Source: Hamiltosporidium tvaerminnensis (Eukaryota > Microsporidia > Dubosqiidae). From it: DNA of 64,000 nucleotides. The translations under genes and the position numbers were made by a program. Shown here piece after piece: positions 10,701 through 23,000 of the stretch (position 1 is its first letter; every line of letters begins with the position of its first letter). Location of the stretch: assembly GCA_022605425.2 (NCBI GenBank), contig JAKIMF020000001.1, positions 1,862,501 to 1,926,500 of the forward strand, read 5' to 3'. Under the pieces are notes generated by a model. The model had not been told where the DNA came from. It ran no database searches and saw only the letters and a list, made by a program, of their open reading frames with translations.

Positions 10701-13700
10701 CTATGAGAAGAGCCAAGTCCCATGAAGACTATATGTTAAAAGACAGCACGGTAAATAAAACTCGAAATTTAAAGTATGTAATCATGTAAGCATAATTTAA
10801 AGGAAAAATCAAGTTGCAAACATTTTTTTTAAAATATTTTTTTTTTCATTTCGTTTTAATTTAATTAAAGATATTAAAAAATATATTAAAAATGTTTTAA
10901 GGTATAAAATAATTATAGACACCTAAAATTCACCAAATAATCTCTACCAAAGAAAAATTAATTCTGGGTTTCATCATTTGATCTAAAGCCGTGAATATAT
11001 TGCTTTAAGATCGATAAATTTAGGCCTTTACTATTTAATACATATTGAAAAAATTTCTACATATAAATCTAATGTTTTTCATCTACATCTGAATTCTTTT
11101 GAATAATTTGCAAAGAAATTAAACACTAGTTTAATTTTGAACACAATAGCAGGTTGTATAATGCAATCCAACACAGTTCTCATGGCTATTTGCGTTGAGG
11201 AACAGTGATTGGATTGCAAATAATAGTCTTGTATTTCAAATATATTAAAATTAAATTATTTATTTGATTATCGTGGTTTCATTGATTATTATTTTGATAT
11301 TTTATTTAATCATCAAAAATATATTTTAATCGATTAGAATTATAGAAAAAATATAGTCATAAATTATAAATGATAGTTTAGAATAAGTCGTATATTCTTT
11401 TAATTCTGAAATACTCTTCTACATTAATTAATTCACCCTTCTATACTAATATTCGCGTAACATTGTATTTGGTTTTATGTCTTAGATTCAAAACCCAAAG
11501 ATATTGTAGTCTAGGAAATTTTCTATTATATAGAAATGGATTGAATGATTCCTGTTTTATGTATGTATCATTTAGCTTATATCAAGATTCTCCTGGGTCT
11601 TCCCAGGCTAAGGACTTAATTTGTATTTGTTTATATTTTCTATTCTTTTCGTGAATTAAAATAGATTGTTTAAAGGTCTTTTTCATTATTTTCTATTAGT
11701 AAAAGTTTCTTTCTTTACAAATACGTGAATATTTCCAGGGCAAATCTTGAGAGATTTGGTATTCTCTTACTCATTTTTTATAAAAAAAGATCATATGTAA
11801 ACTATATTCTAAACTAAGATTCAACAAGGCGCACAAGTACGCGATTCTTTGGTTTCTGGCTTCTTCTATTTTTTGAAGCGACCCCTGAAATCTTTTTTGG
11901 GGTAAATAAACTATATTGGCTTTCATAAAAAATCAAAATTCCATTATTCTAAATTTAGAACTTTTATAATCATGTAGAATTTTCTCGCTTTCACATACTC
12001 CCTTTGAACAATATTTTTAAATATATGGTTTTAAATTCGTTTTTTCGACTTAAAATCGCATTTTTTATAAAAAAAAATGAATTTATTCTATAATTTATAT
12101 AGTATTTCGAATGTTTTGGTCCCATATATGTGTTTTAATATCGATAACTTAGAATTCTCTTATATTAAACAATTAAAAATGGTCGAAACCTTATAACTGC
12201 TGTTCAAAGTACATTTTGATCTTAAATACAATATAATTTCGCTTTGAAAGTGCCCGATTGTTTCAGATATATATCATTTTGCAGAATAATAACTTTGAAA
12301 GGTTGTTCGCAAGCAAATAATTTTCTATAAAATTACTTGATTAGAATATTAATATACTTCGTCGCTTCCGAATGGCGGGGTTCGATCCCCCCCGGTTGGT
12401 TCACTCTTTACTTTTCGTTCAAAAGTTTGTGGGAGGCTGACAACCCAACCTATCAAAAGAAAAAATTGTCTTTGGCACGCCTATAACATGTTGAATCTAT
12501 GGTTAATTGTTGGATTTTGTTCCATTCGTAGAGAAAAAGCGAGCTATTAAATGAATAAACATACTTCTTCGAGTCATATTTCGTTTCTATTTCATAATTA
12601 ATGTTGAAAAATTTTTTTTTGCGTGCATATCTATTTCGATTTTTATATTCAGGTTTTATAATTGCCGCTTTTTTGAGCAATATTACTTTTTAAAATTTTA
12701 AAATAAATTAAGGCTTAAAATGTATATTTTAACTTATATACTTAATACAGGGCAAGATTTTTTAAAAATTCCGTTCTAGGCATATACACATGCGCTTAAA
12801 ATCCGCACCCAATTTATTTTATTTGTCGACTAAGTCTATATTGAATATCTTCATAAAGATAAAATAACTGATAACCTTCGAATTATACAAAATTTCAAGC
12901 AAAATCAACGTATTTTGATTTATTTTATGAACTAAAGACTGGCGTGAAATTTATGTAAACTTTTCACAATTTTTAATTGAAACCCGCTATTTAATAAAAC
13001 AAATCCAATTTAGATTTTCTTTGGTGGGTTTATATTCTTCAAAATATTTTTTATCGTAACTTTTTCAAACGAAGCATTGTATGTTACAAAAAATATCATT
13101 TGAAGACATATTTCTCTTTTTTACTCTTTACCTTAGTTTAAAAAGAATGATGTTTTCTTTCCGCCACTGTAGCAATCAAATTTATTTTCGTATATTAACG
13201 TCCTAATATCTTGTTTAGCGTGAATCGCATGTTATAGAGTCTATTTAATCAAGAGATATATCTTTGTATATTTAAAATCAGGTTTTCGCCTCATCATGTT
13301 CTTCGACAAAATTCACAAGTGAACTTTAGAAAAAAACCCACTCGAATATTTATCATTTCTTTTTTAAATAGTGTTCTAAATTTCAAGTGAAATATCAATT
13401 CCTAATCTAATATGATTTATCTAATAAATTAAGGATTAAATCGATAAATTATCCTTTAAACAATTAATTCAAGCAACTTAATATATCGCATTTTCTATTT
13501 CTTAAAGCAATTCATTTTCATTCGGCTTCTTACTATATTTTACATACCCTTAAGCATTTAGTAAAATTTGATTATCAGTCTTTTTTAATTTCTTAAAAAA
13601 ATAAAATATGCTTCGAATTCTAAAAAATTAAATGAAATATTATCCCTTTTTACAGCACAAATTTTTTTATTTCAAGCCTTCTATACTCTCCGCTTTTTAC

Positions 13701-14011
13701 CATTTAAGTAAACATTGTTAGCGCTGAAATTAGTTGTTCAAACTAAAATATTTATCTAAAAATATAAGCTAGCATAATTCTGCTATTAAATTATTGGTTA
13801 AGAAAAGCCATTTCTTGAATTTTACATTATTATTGGGATTGATGAAAAGTAATATTAAACTCTTAAATAATCAATTCAGATATTATTTATTTAAAAAAAT
13901 CAAATATTCTTTGTTTAATTTTTCTAAAATCTGATTTTTTCATTTGTTTATTTGATAAGGAAATATGAAACTTGTTTACAATTTTTATTATAAAAGAATG
14001 AATTCAATTGT
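7795..14011. repeat. Segment Y, copy A (6.2 kb between inverted 118-codon cassettes)
   Basis: The block is present again, in opposite orientation, at 38109-44335: positions x and about 52,130 minus x correspond along the whole length, including the bounding genes. Examples are 8461-8485 with about 43650-43680 and 12360-12400 with about 39725-39775. The two copies differ by substitutions and small indels. I see no intact gene of normal size; two short coding fossils are listed separately. A tRNA T-arm-like GGTTCGATCC (about 12380) is followed by seven C. No LTRs or terminal repeats other than the flanking cassettes were found. Confidence 0.85.
9311..9577 (+). pseudogene. Short coding fossil in segment Y, one internal TAG
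   Basis: From ATG 9311 (MKYMATPTNLCELYQDIK...) to TAA 9575-9577 the frame is 88 codons, interrupted only by TAG at 9476-9478. In the inverted copy (about 42553-42820, minus strand) this codon is TAT, so the ancestor probably read Tyr here; that copy has small indels of its own. The composition is protein-like (mixed charged residues, no homopolymers). I do not recognise the family. It may be a piece of a larger protein, since suggestive sequence precedes it in another frame. Confidence 0.35.
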
Positions 14012-14017
14012 TTGTTT

Positions 14018-14374
14018 ATGAAAACATTATCTGTCATCCTCTTCTTCATACTCGTTCAAGCCATCTTAGAAATATATTATGACTCACATCTTCACTTTAT
14101 AACAATGAGATCATCTTGTAATCAGGTGATATATTACTTCCATAGTTCCTTCCATATTACATTATATATTGTAGAAGTATTTTTGATTATAAATGCTTTG
14201 GTTTCAATATTACAATACTTCTTTATAGATACAAAGAAAATGCCAATGAATGCATTTGAGCAGTATTGGGTTTTAAACATCGATGTATATATTGAAATGT
14301 TTAAATATCCAGAAAAATTTACTTGCTTAAAAATCATATTAGAACATAATGAAGAATTTGAGTTCAATATATAA
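14018..14374 (+). CDS. 118-aa secretory/membrane-type protein, cassette copy 3
   Basis: ATG at 14018, stop TAA at 14372-14374. It is taken here as the reference copy: hydrophobic N-terminus at residues 4-18, second hydrophobic region 47-70, then DTKKMPMNAFEQYW and the FTCLK subtype of C-terminus (residues 101-105), ending EEFEFNI. The shared cassette runs from about 13874 (ttcagatattattt) to about 14510 (atagaataaataaaaagttc and following), some 640 bp, beyond which flanks differ between copies. The opposite strand also has a long frame (14134-14568), but that frame carries stops in the CSYYK-subtype copies, whereas this one is open in all eight. I take this strand as coding. Confidence 0.62.
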   Translation: MKTLSVILFFILVQAILEIYYDSHLHFITMRSSCNQVIYYFHSSFHITLYIVEVFLIINALVSILQYFFIDTKKMPMNAFEQYWVLNIDVYIEMFKYPEKFTCLKIILEHNEEFEFNI

Positions 14375-14378
14375 GTGT

Positions 14379-14411
14379 TGGGGCTGGACAACCCCGCAAA
14401 AACTGTCCCTG
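14379..14411 (+). promoter_or_regulatory. GC-rich block after the stop codon with pseudoknot potential
   Basis: Five bases after the TAA comes GGGGCTGGACAACCCC, then GCAAAAACTGTCCC. GGGG can pair with CCCC, and GGACA inside that loop can pair with TGTCC further on: the order of an H-type pseudoknot. The block is retained after all eight 118-codon genes (others at about 2097-2130, 7397-7430, 28795-28827, 32460-32493, 37709-37742, 44702-44735, 60896-60928). It stands out as GC-rich in very AT-rich surroundings. A role in stop readthrough, 3'-end formation or RNA stability is possible; none is shown. Confidence 0.45.
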
Positions 14412-16267
14412 TTAGCAAATTATGTTCTATTAAGAGACGATTGGATTGTTGGATTGATGAGAAATTTATAGAATAAATAAAAAGTTCAAAAGAATCGTAT
14501 ATATTTAATATTTTTTCTTGTTTTCTTTCAAATTTATCTTTTTCATTTGTTAAAACATATAATGCCATATAGTCTCATCTATTCTCAACACCGAGGGGCA
14601 CACTAGACCAGTGTATTTAATAAACTATGATTAAATATTTCAATACAAATATTTTTGTTGATTTATTACGCAAAAATAATTATTATAAATATAGTTATGA
14701 GATTATACAATATAAAATAGTATTTAATAGAGTTTGTATGCATATTTCTTTTATTGACAATAAGATAGAAAAAATATCAATTTCAAATAAAAGAGATGAA
14801 TCATAAAAAAAAACTATAATTAAACATAATTCTAAGAGATATAATATTATTTAATATATTATTTTTACTTTTGCATGTTTTATTTATCTTTCTTTGTTTT
14901 ATCCTGCTATATTTTCCTTTTTTTACTATATTTGAATTAAAACATCAATTTCAATCTTTTAATCTGCGAATATATTATCATTAAAATAATTTTTGGTCTG
15001 CTGTTTTCACATTATTACGATGACTTTCCCTATAATTAAACCACGAGCTGTTTGTTCTGAAGAAATACTCGATTGTATAATAAACAAGTTATTTGTTGCA
15101 TGTGAATTTTTAGTATTTGTGATATTACTGGTTTATACATCTTATGGACTTTATTTCCCTCGATTTCTATAATTGAATCGGTAAAAAGCAGCATGTTATC
15201 ACATCGATACTCAGCAGTCTATAACATTCAAATCCATGATCTTTCAATTCTAAAAAATGTATTTAGTATTTTATTTTCTTGATTAAATGAATAAATAGAA
15301 TTCCATATAAAAGATCGTGATCATCTAAAAAATATGCCAAAATCTCATTCACATTATTTATTTAAAATTACTACTTTATCTTAATCAATACCAATCTCAT
15401 GAATCATAAATTTCTTTATTCCAAAGTATAATTTAAATGCCTTAAATTCTTTTTTTTCGTTTGGATTAATTAATTAATTAGCTTATAAAACCAATACGTC
15501 AGAAAAATCTGTGAATTTAAGAACATCTTTATTGGTTTTAGAAAATGTTGGATTATAAAAATGCAACTTTATAAATTAATATTATAGACATATGCCTTTC
15601 CTATTATTATATTTTGTTTTTTCACAATTATAATTTCTAGGTTATTTTAATATAAGTTATTACAAGTTTTATTTTAAAATATAAAAATATATTCCAAGAT
15701 CTCGAAGAAAGAAACTAAGAGAAACAAATATTATCTAATAATAAATATAAATATACATTCAAATGTATGTTAATTAGCATTTAAACTACAGGGTACATTT
15801 CCAGATCTCACGCTTTAATAAGAACCGATATTTTCTCGGATTAAATATAATATATATTATATTCTTTATAGAGTAAGAACATTGCAAGGTTTGGTTTTCT
15901 ACTGTACAATATATTGTTCTCGTCAACTTATACATAAAAAGCGAATATTTATCTCTTATATACTTAAAAAAATAGGTTCTGCATTTTAATAAAATAGAAT
16001 TTCCATCGTAAGTTATCCAAAAGAGATTCTTAGTTACAGTTTTAACAGAATTCTAAAAAAAATTACTTAATTTATTTAATTATAAAATAGCAAACCGTGA
16101 GAATATATTTTAGGAATAAGTATCGAAAATTATTTAAATAATTTATCTTCATTTTAATTGAAAAGCGTTGAAATATTTTTTTCGAAACATGTTTATCTAT
16201 GATAAAACAGTTGAGAATCGTATGGTTCATACAACCAAATCTTGATTGTCCTTAATTTGGATTTTTC
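14412..16267. other. Intergenic before the LRR gene; no gene seen
   Basis: AT-rich sequence with many homopolymer runs. The first 100 bp are the cassette 3' flank. No frame, RNA gene or transposon motif is supported. It is repeated in reverse at about 59040-60900. The LRR gene promoter should lie near its right end; I see no distinct motif. Confidence 0.5.
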
Positions 16268-18628
16268 ATGAAAAATAGCGTCGGTCTTGAAAAATGTACA
16301 AGAAATCCGAAAAAAATAAATATTTGGTGTTTGTTGTTATATACGTCAATATTATCATATGGTGTCTCAGCAAACAAGTTTGTTTATTTGTTTGAAAAAT
16401 TCGAAACTACCAAAATTAAAATTTACAGTGAATTGCTAAAAGGTATTCCGAGTATAGAAAAAAAAGAAGAATTTGATTTTTTTAATGTTTATTATACCAT
16501 AGATTTAAAGTCATTTGACAGCAAAGATCATGTTTATACATATGAAAATAAGGGTTTTATTGGTTTTGAGGTATTAAATAACTTTCTGAATGCAAACATA
16601 TCAGAATATATAAATGGAAAAATTGAATGCAGTTTTGAGTTGGTGTATTTTTTAAAACTTACCTCTGATATTTCATATTTACTATATAATGTAAACAAAA
16701 ACCAATTTAAATGTCTATTTTTAGGCTTGAAATATCTTAGAGCAATTGATAATAAAAATATTGTTAAACTTCTAGGATGCTTATTTCTAAAAATATGTAT
16801 TAGCCAAAACACCACAGATCTAAAGAAAGAAGAGGTGAAATATGAAGGTTTATTGTCTTTTATTAATTTAACAGAACTTGATTTTTATCTCAGGAAAAAT
16901 CTAATTTCTGGTTTTATAAATATTTTAATGATAAAACATAGTTTTTACGAAGATAATTTGATTTTATTAGGAAATAACAACTTAAATTTTGATGCGATTC
17001 TCTTTAATGAGCATATTCCTTACAAAAATCTATTAATAAATGATTATGAAGTATTTTGTACTCTTGAAAATTTCTTAAGAAATAATTACTATTTGAACAC
17101 ATTCAAATTTTTATTGGTGGAAATAGGTATAAAGTCATTAATAATTAATAATTGTCTAAATTCCGAAACTATATCTAAAAAATTTTACTTTTTCAGTCAG
17201 ATGGCGCATATATTTAAATCAATAATAATTTCAAACTTTCAGGAATCTTCAGAAATTATCATATATGAATTAAGTAAAGGTAATGATATTAATATAGAAT
17301 ATTTTACATTAATAAATTCAATCATAGAAAGTAATTATCTTTTTTCTTTTCTAAAAAAGCAAAGTCTGAAAGGATTAATATTTAATAATGTGATCATGAA
17401 TGTATATCTAAGTTGTTTCGAAAATTATATGAATTCCAATGATACTTTAGAATATATCGATTTTAAAAACATGGAGATGGGTGTTTCTTGGTGGATTAAT
17501 TTTAGTGCAATATCAAATATACTGTGTGTTATACTTGACTTTGATTCCTTTTATTTAGCAAATAATTTTATTAAAGAATGCAGTAATATTGGCTTAAAAC
17601 TTGATCTTTGCTATTTAGAACTATGGTTTGCTGGTTTAAAAATACCACTTGAGTTCTGTGATTTTTTAAGCCAGTGTAAATCTCTGAAAACATTAAAATT
17701 TTTTAATTGTTTTCTTGATAAAAAAATCGAACCTAATTTATACCATGTACTTGAAAGTATGAAAGGATTAGAAACCTTATTCTTGCAAAATATACATTTT
17801 AGCGACAAATTTTATGAGTTTTTGTTTCAAAAGAAAGGAATAAAAATGTTACAGTTAAAAAATTCATGTTTCCCTAGAGAAATCTTGAGATTTGAAATAT
17901 TAAACTTTTATAAATCAATAACCCATTTGATTTTGATAAATATCAAAATTTCTGAACATATATTGATTGAAATATTTAAATTAAAAGACTTGAAAGTTTT
18001 ATCTTTGAAATTCTGTGGAATAATTTCCATCAAGAATTCAATATCAAGGAATTTTATTTCAAAAAATATTCAAAGATTAAATTTATCGGGTTCTGATATA
18101 AATATTTTCGAATCGAATCATATTTTAGCAAAACTCGATAATTTAGAAAGCCTGCATTTATCTTATTTTCAATTTCATTCATGTTGTCTAACAAAATTAA
18201 GCCCCATGTGCAATATGAGATTAAAAACGCTTTCTTATAAAGGTAATAGCTTATATGTAAATGATTTGAACAGAATTAAACATCTTGCGACTATAGAGAA
18301 ATTAAATTTTTATAAATGCAAATTCATCGAAACTAGTTTTTATAAATTGGGTAGTGAATGCAGGTTTTTTAATTCCCTAAAAAAATTGAATCTGGGGTGT
18401 GTAGTTCTAGGTGCAGAAGATTTTCATTATTTAAGAAATTTTAAAAAGCTAAAATATCTTCAAATATCGTTTCATGCCATTCATTTAGTTGAAATGAAAT
18501 TTAACTTAATATCTTTAGCGAAAAGTCGGTTTCCCGCTAAATTATTTTTTAAAGAGATTGATTCTGAAGAGCTATCGGAATATTTTAAGGAAGAGGGTGT
18601 TGAAGAGGTATGCAAATGGTCAATCTAA
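16268..18628 (+). CDS. Leucine-rich-repeat protein with N-terminal secretory signal, 786 aa
   Basis: ATG at 16268 with in-frame TAA at 18626-18628. Residues 1-15 are polar and basic; residues 16-35 (INIWCLLLYTSILSYGVSA) are hydrophobic with a plausible signal-peptidase site. Residues about 475-740 contain roughly 11 leucine-rich repeats of the form LxxLxLxxCxL at about 22-28 residue spacing, for example LKTLKFFNCFL, LETLFLQNIHF, LKVLSLKFCGI, IQRLNLSGSDI, LESLHLSYFQF and LKKLNLGCVVL. The first 450 residues are hydrophobic-rich helical-looking sequence without a domain I recognise. LRR solenoids bind proteins; with a signal sequence the likely place is the cell surface or secretory pathway, perhaps host contact. 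It is the intact member of an inverted pair whose partner (56681-59039) has two frameshifts. Confidence 0.85.
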   Translation: MKNSVGLEKCTRNPKKINIWCLLLYTSILSYGVSANKFVYLFEKFETTKIKIYSELLKGIPSIEKKEEFDFFNVYYTIDLKSFDSKDHVYTYENKGFIGFEVLNNFLNANISEYINGKIECSFELVYFLKLTSDISYLLYNVNKNQFKCLFLGLKYLRAIDNKNIVKLLGCLFLKICISQNTTDLKKEEVKYEGLLSFINLTELDFYLRKNLISGFINILMIKHSFYEDNLILLGNNNLNFDAILFNEHIPYKNLLINDYEVFCTLENFLRNNYYLNTFKFLLVEIGIKSLIINNCLNSETISKKFYFFSQMAHIFKSIIISNFQESSEIIIYELSKGNDINIEYFTLINSIIESNYLFSFLKKQSLKGLIFNNVIMNVYLSCFENYMNSNDTLEYIDFKNMEMGVSWWINFSAISNILCVILDFDSFYLANNFIKECSNIGLKLDLCYLELWFAGLKIPLEFCDFLSQCKSLKTLKFFNCFLDKKIEPNLYHVLESMKGLETLFLQNIHFSDKFYEFLFQKKGIKMLQLKNSCFPREILRFEILNFYKSITHLILINIKISEHILIEIFKLKDLKVLSLKFCGIISIKNSISRNFISKNIQRLNLSGSDINIFESNHILAKLDNLESLHLSYFQFHSCCLTKLSPMCNMRLKTLSYKGNSLYVNDLNRIKHLATIEKLNFYKCKFIETSFYKLGSECRFFNSLKKLNLGCVVLGAEDFHYLRNFKKLKYLQISFHAIHLVEMKFNLISLAKSRFPAKLFFKEIDSEELSEYFKEEGVEEVCKWSI

Positions 18629-20049
18629 AATCTCTATTTTTAAAATAATTTTATGCGCTGATTTTTTCTTTTGATTTACAGATCACTGATATAAGTAACT
18701 TTGTGATTTCTTTTTCGAAAAATAAATAAATTTCATAATATTAGTTTCATCTTTAGAAATTTTGCTCCTGGATATTTATAAATCTTTTTATATTAAATTT
18801 CCTGTTATCATTCTAGATTAATGTTTTAACTTGTTTCTTCTTTTAAGTGATAAATGTTACATTTTTGGGCTATATGATATTTAGAATAAAATTCATCTTT
18901 AATTAGATTAGTATAAGTGCTTTTTTGAGTATATCCTTTTTTATTGTATTAGGTTTCAAATTTCACCCTTATCACCATTCAATCGGAGTATAAACATTTT
19001 TGATTCAAAAATGTTCAAAACGTCTTTTTGGTGTTTATTAGAGACGAGAATATATTATTTTCTAGTTATTATAAGAGAAAATTCCTAAAATACAATAATA
19101 TATATGACCTAAATCATATGCTTATTAGAAATGGCCTTAAATTATTTAATTGAGGAAATATAACACAAATCTAAAAGAATTTATATTAATTTAAAATTTT
19201 ATTGCTTATTTCTATTTTTAAAAAAATGAAAATAAAATACATTTAATTGACACTAATCAGTAAAATTCTTTTGATTTGACTTAATATCTGGAAATCATTT
19301 AAATATTTCATATCTCAAGAAAATTTTATTTCTCTGCTATAGACTTCTTAGTTATAGTGTATGAGATATTTTTGTGCCCATTAATATTGCTTCTAATTAT
19401 AAAGCAGTGGATTTTTATAGGACACAAAAATATACAAACTTTTTTACACTACATAATCAGTTTAATATTTTTATTCAATAATCAAAAGGTTTTTAGACAA
19501 AATTGAATAAATAGATATTTTGGTTAAAATATGCAGATAAGGTAGTGTATTAAACACATTTAAATGTCCATTAATATCAAATGGAATCTAAAAATTTAAA
19601 TTATAAAAGGTAGGTTTTTGAACAAAGAGTTCAGTTTATCTATAAAATTGCGCCTGATATATGTTAAATCCATATCAGCTATTTTTCGAAAATTTAAATA
19701 TCCGAAGTTATAATTGGTTGAAAAATACATTTAGAATGAAAGTCATTTTCTCATATTCATGTTTTTGATTTTAAATTAGTCCAAACCGAAAGTTCTTTGA
19801 AATTTGACATAAAAAAGGATTTTTATATATACTTCAAAAAAAACAAAATTCAATGAGAAATATAACTCAAAGAGTGAATGCTTTTAATATGTCTTCTTAT
19901 TTTTAATGCTTTGTATCGGTTTTTAATTGGAAAACCTCGATAGCTTTCCATGAAGACGGGAGAAAAAAAATTTAGGGAATTTTTTTATTTATGCCTTTAA
20001 ATAACAAATTAAATTAACTCAATAAATTTTAATAAAAATTTCCGAATTA
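18629..20049. other. Intergenic between LRR gene and decayed retrotransposon; nothing recognised
   Basis: AT-rich, without a supported frame. It is repeated in reverse at about 55265-56680 and, unlike the retrotransposon remnant beside it, is well preserved between arms. A hairpin with the sequence catttttgattcaaaaatg lies near 18990-19015. Confidence 0.5.
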
Positions 20050-23000
20050 AGATTATTTTCTTCCTCCTCTTGTACCACCATCTTTTCTTTTTATAAATCC
20101 GATTTTTATTTATGCTAATTGTCGGTTCCTCTAGTATGTTTTTCTATTGTGTACTAAAGAATGTGGTATTTTTTGCTCTAACGTTTTGAGCAACATATTC
20201 TTCATTAGGTTTTAAAATGGAGTGTTAGTTGCTTATGCCTCTCGGCTCCTGAAATGCACCTAATGACGCTGTCGCCCAGCTCCCTTCGGCATTTTGTCCT
20301 GATTCAAGTTCTCTTTGCCAGTCAAAGAAAATTGTTTATTCTGTCTTCTTAAGTACTATGGGAAGTATATATACCTCTACATCCTTGGTTATTAGGAATA
20401 TATCAATATATATCGTATCATTTTATCACAATACTGGCCCAGGCCACCACATAAGAGATTATTTCAACACTATACTTATAAATAAAACTTAAATTATTGG
20501 GTAGCAGATCAATTTCCCTGAAATTTTCAGTATCAACTAGTTGATGTGAATTTTGAAGTAATTCCTACTTAAATAGGTGTTATTTTCTTTTTGCTAGTAT
20601 ATAAAATATATATTTCGGGTCATTTTTTCCGGATTTTGAGATAAGTTTTTATTCTGGTATTTACTTAATATGTGCCTGCTCGTTTTCGATAATTTCTTAA
20701 AGTTAGTGACTACTGATTTGTTTTAAAGACTGAAATTTATTTAGTTAAAAAAAAATCTGCGGGTATATGGCAACTTCATTGAGCTGTATAGTATAGTCTT
20801 TCCGAACATTTTCTCACATCCAGTTCTAAATGTATACTGTTTTCTAGACTAGTTGCAGTGTTGACGCACACCATCTGCTACCCATAATATATTTCTATCC
20901 TGAGTATAGCAGAACATTGCTTAATCAAACGGCCTAATATTTCCTTTTTTACCCATCTTTAAGAGCCACTAAGACTTACAAGCGCATTTTTTTTCTTGCA
21001 TTAATACCTTTGATTGAAGTTTTCTTTTTCTTTTTCCATATATAATTTAAGTATCTTCTAAAATTTTCCTACTGACTTCTACTTCCAACCTTTACTTTAC
21101 TCTAAGAAGCTTTTTATTAGTACAAGGTGAGTTACATTAGCAAGTCTTTTTTTTAAGATCGCGTCTCGTCTAGTTTATATTATTTTGCTTTTTGCCAGGC
21201 AATCCAAGATTTACAAAAAGAATGATCGCTCTGACTCTTAACACTATGTAAGCCTCTCCCAAGTTCTGTTCTAGCAAGGTACAAATACTCTTTACATCCT
21301 AGGCGAGAATGTATCTAATTTTGCACAAAAAAGAATTCACTGCATCATCCAACATAGAAAGTGAATTGGTTTAAGTCCAAGTACTCTTATGTAATATTCA
21401 TTAACGATATTACCCTTTTATAAATTGAATAAGTTTTTTTTTGTCGTTTTATCTAGACAACACAGTCTTCCATTCTAGAATCAGTTTTCTTCGCTTTTCA
21501 TTAAATGAGCTTCGTATTAAATTTTTTCTGTTATCTGCATTATTCCTAAATATTTGGGAACACCAAAACCACTAGAAGAGTAGCAGTATCTTCGCCGAAA
21601 GTATCTTTCAGGGCCGACTTATCTCTATTTTTATGAGCTATTTTCGTTAAAAATTCTTTTACTGCGCCTGTCATAGCTCCTAATGTGAAGCTTTCTACTA
21701 CAAGGAGCCTTATATCATTAATAAACAAGAGATTTTTAGTATTATGAGAATCTGCAGCATTATGTATTGTCACTTTCGTGTGTTTTTCATTGAGCTTTCG
21801 GCTTAAAGCATTCCTACACAAACAAACAAAAATGATGAAAAGCTTTTTCTTTGCAAATTCCTGTATCAATCTTCTTGCTCATGATTTTTTCAGGCTCTAC
21901 TGATATATCACTTGTCTATTTTGATATAATTATCTTTATAACTTTCAAGAATCCAACAGGTAAATAACGTTTCCAGTGCATTGAGTCAAATAAACATGAT
22001 TAATTGAGTCATAAGCTTTTTTTACAACAATAATCGTCGCATTCAGATTGTTTACATACACTTTATTCACAGCTAAATTAATTAAGGCTTACTCATTTGC
22101 TTTTTGACCATTTTTTCTGGTTCTAATTGGTTTTCCGCAAGAAAATTTCGTCTCCTCATTGCAAGCTGAATAATCTTTAGGGTACATTTTTTCGTTTACT
22201 GATAGAGATTAAACATAAAGTTTATCGGTTTGTAGTCAGAGACTATATGCGTTGTTATTTTCTGTATCAAATACGTAAAACTACGATAAAGCCAACCATT
22301 TTGGGATTTACCTTCTAAAAATATGACTTTTGCAATATAAAAATGATTTTGTGAAGAATTGTAAGTGCCTTGATGAAAAAATTGTAAATACCATCAATTC
22401 CAGCGGCTTTTATTACAAAAAAAAGTTATTATAATTACAAATTCATCAAGTAAAGGAAACATTATCTGATGATTATCTGATACAAATAGAATCAAATAAT
22501 CATCGTACGGGACAGTTGCGTTATTTTTGTTCCACATTATAGAATAAAAGCTCATAATTTCATAACGGCTAAATATATCCTTAACGTTGAGACGCACAGA
22601 TAATGACAATAAAATCAATATATGAGCAGCTCAAACATACGATTCTCTTTCGGAATACTTACTTCATTTATCTATCCTAAGTTTCTTACCACAAAATCTT
22701 CATTACTTATTCATTTTAACTATGGCCTCAGACAAATCATGGATACAGCTCAAGTTTACATTGCCCTCTCACATGATTTCGGTGGCTCTTCGTTTTGAAG
22801 CGGAACCTCTTTTAGGTCTACGGAATTTTGCGAAAAGATCTTTGTTAAATACTGACGCAAAATTTTTACCTTCTATATTTTCCTTCCAAGCGAGTTTAAA
22901 CTTCTATTTAAGTGTTGCCTCGTCATAGCATAACGGTGCAGCTTGTAAAGTATGCGCCGCATCCGTAATTGACTCGGGTATATGAGCCTCATCATATCCA

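Noticed and set aside
12360-12410. tRNA gene
   Set aside because: A T-arm-like sequence is present, but no acceptor, D-arm or anticodon arm could be placed on either strand.
14134-14568. 144-codon frame antisense to the 118-codon gene (also at 60737-61171 and shorter at 37702 and 44476)
   Set aside because: It has stops in the CSYYK-subtype cassettes (for example near 2180 and 7480), while the opposite strand is open in all eight copies and has a convincing hydrophobic N-terminus.
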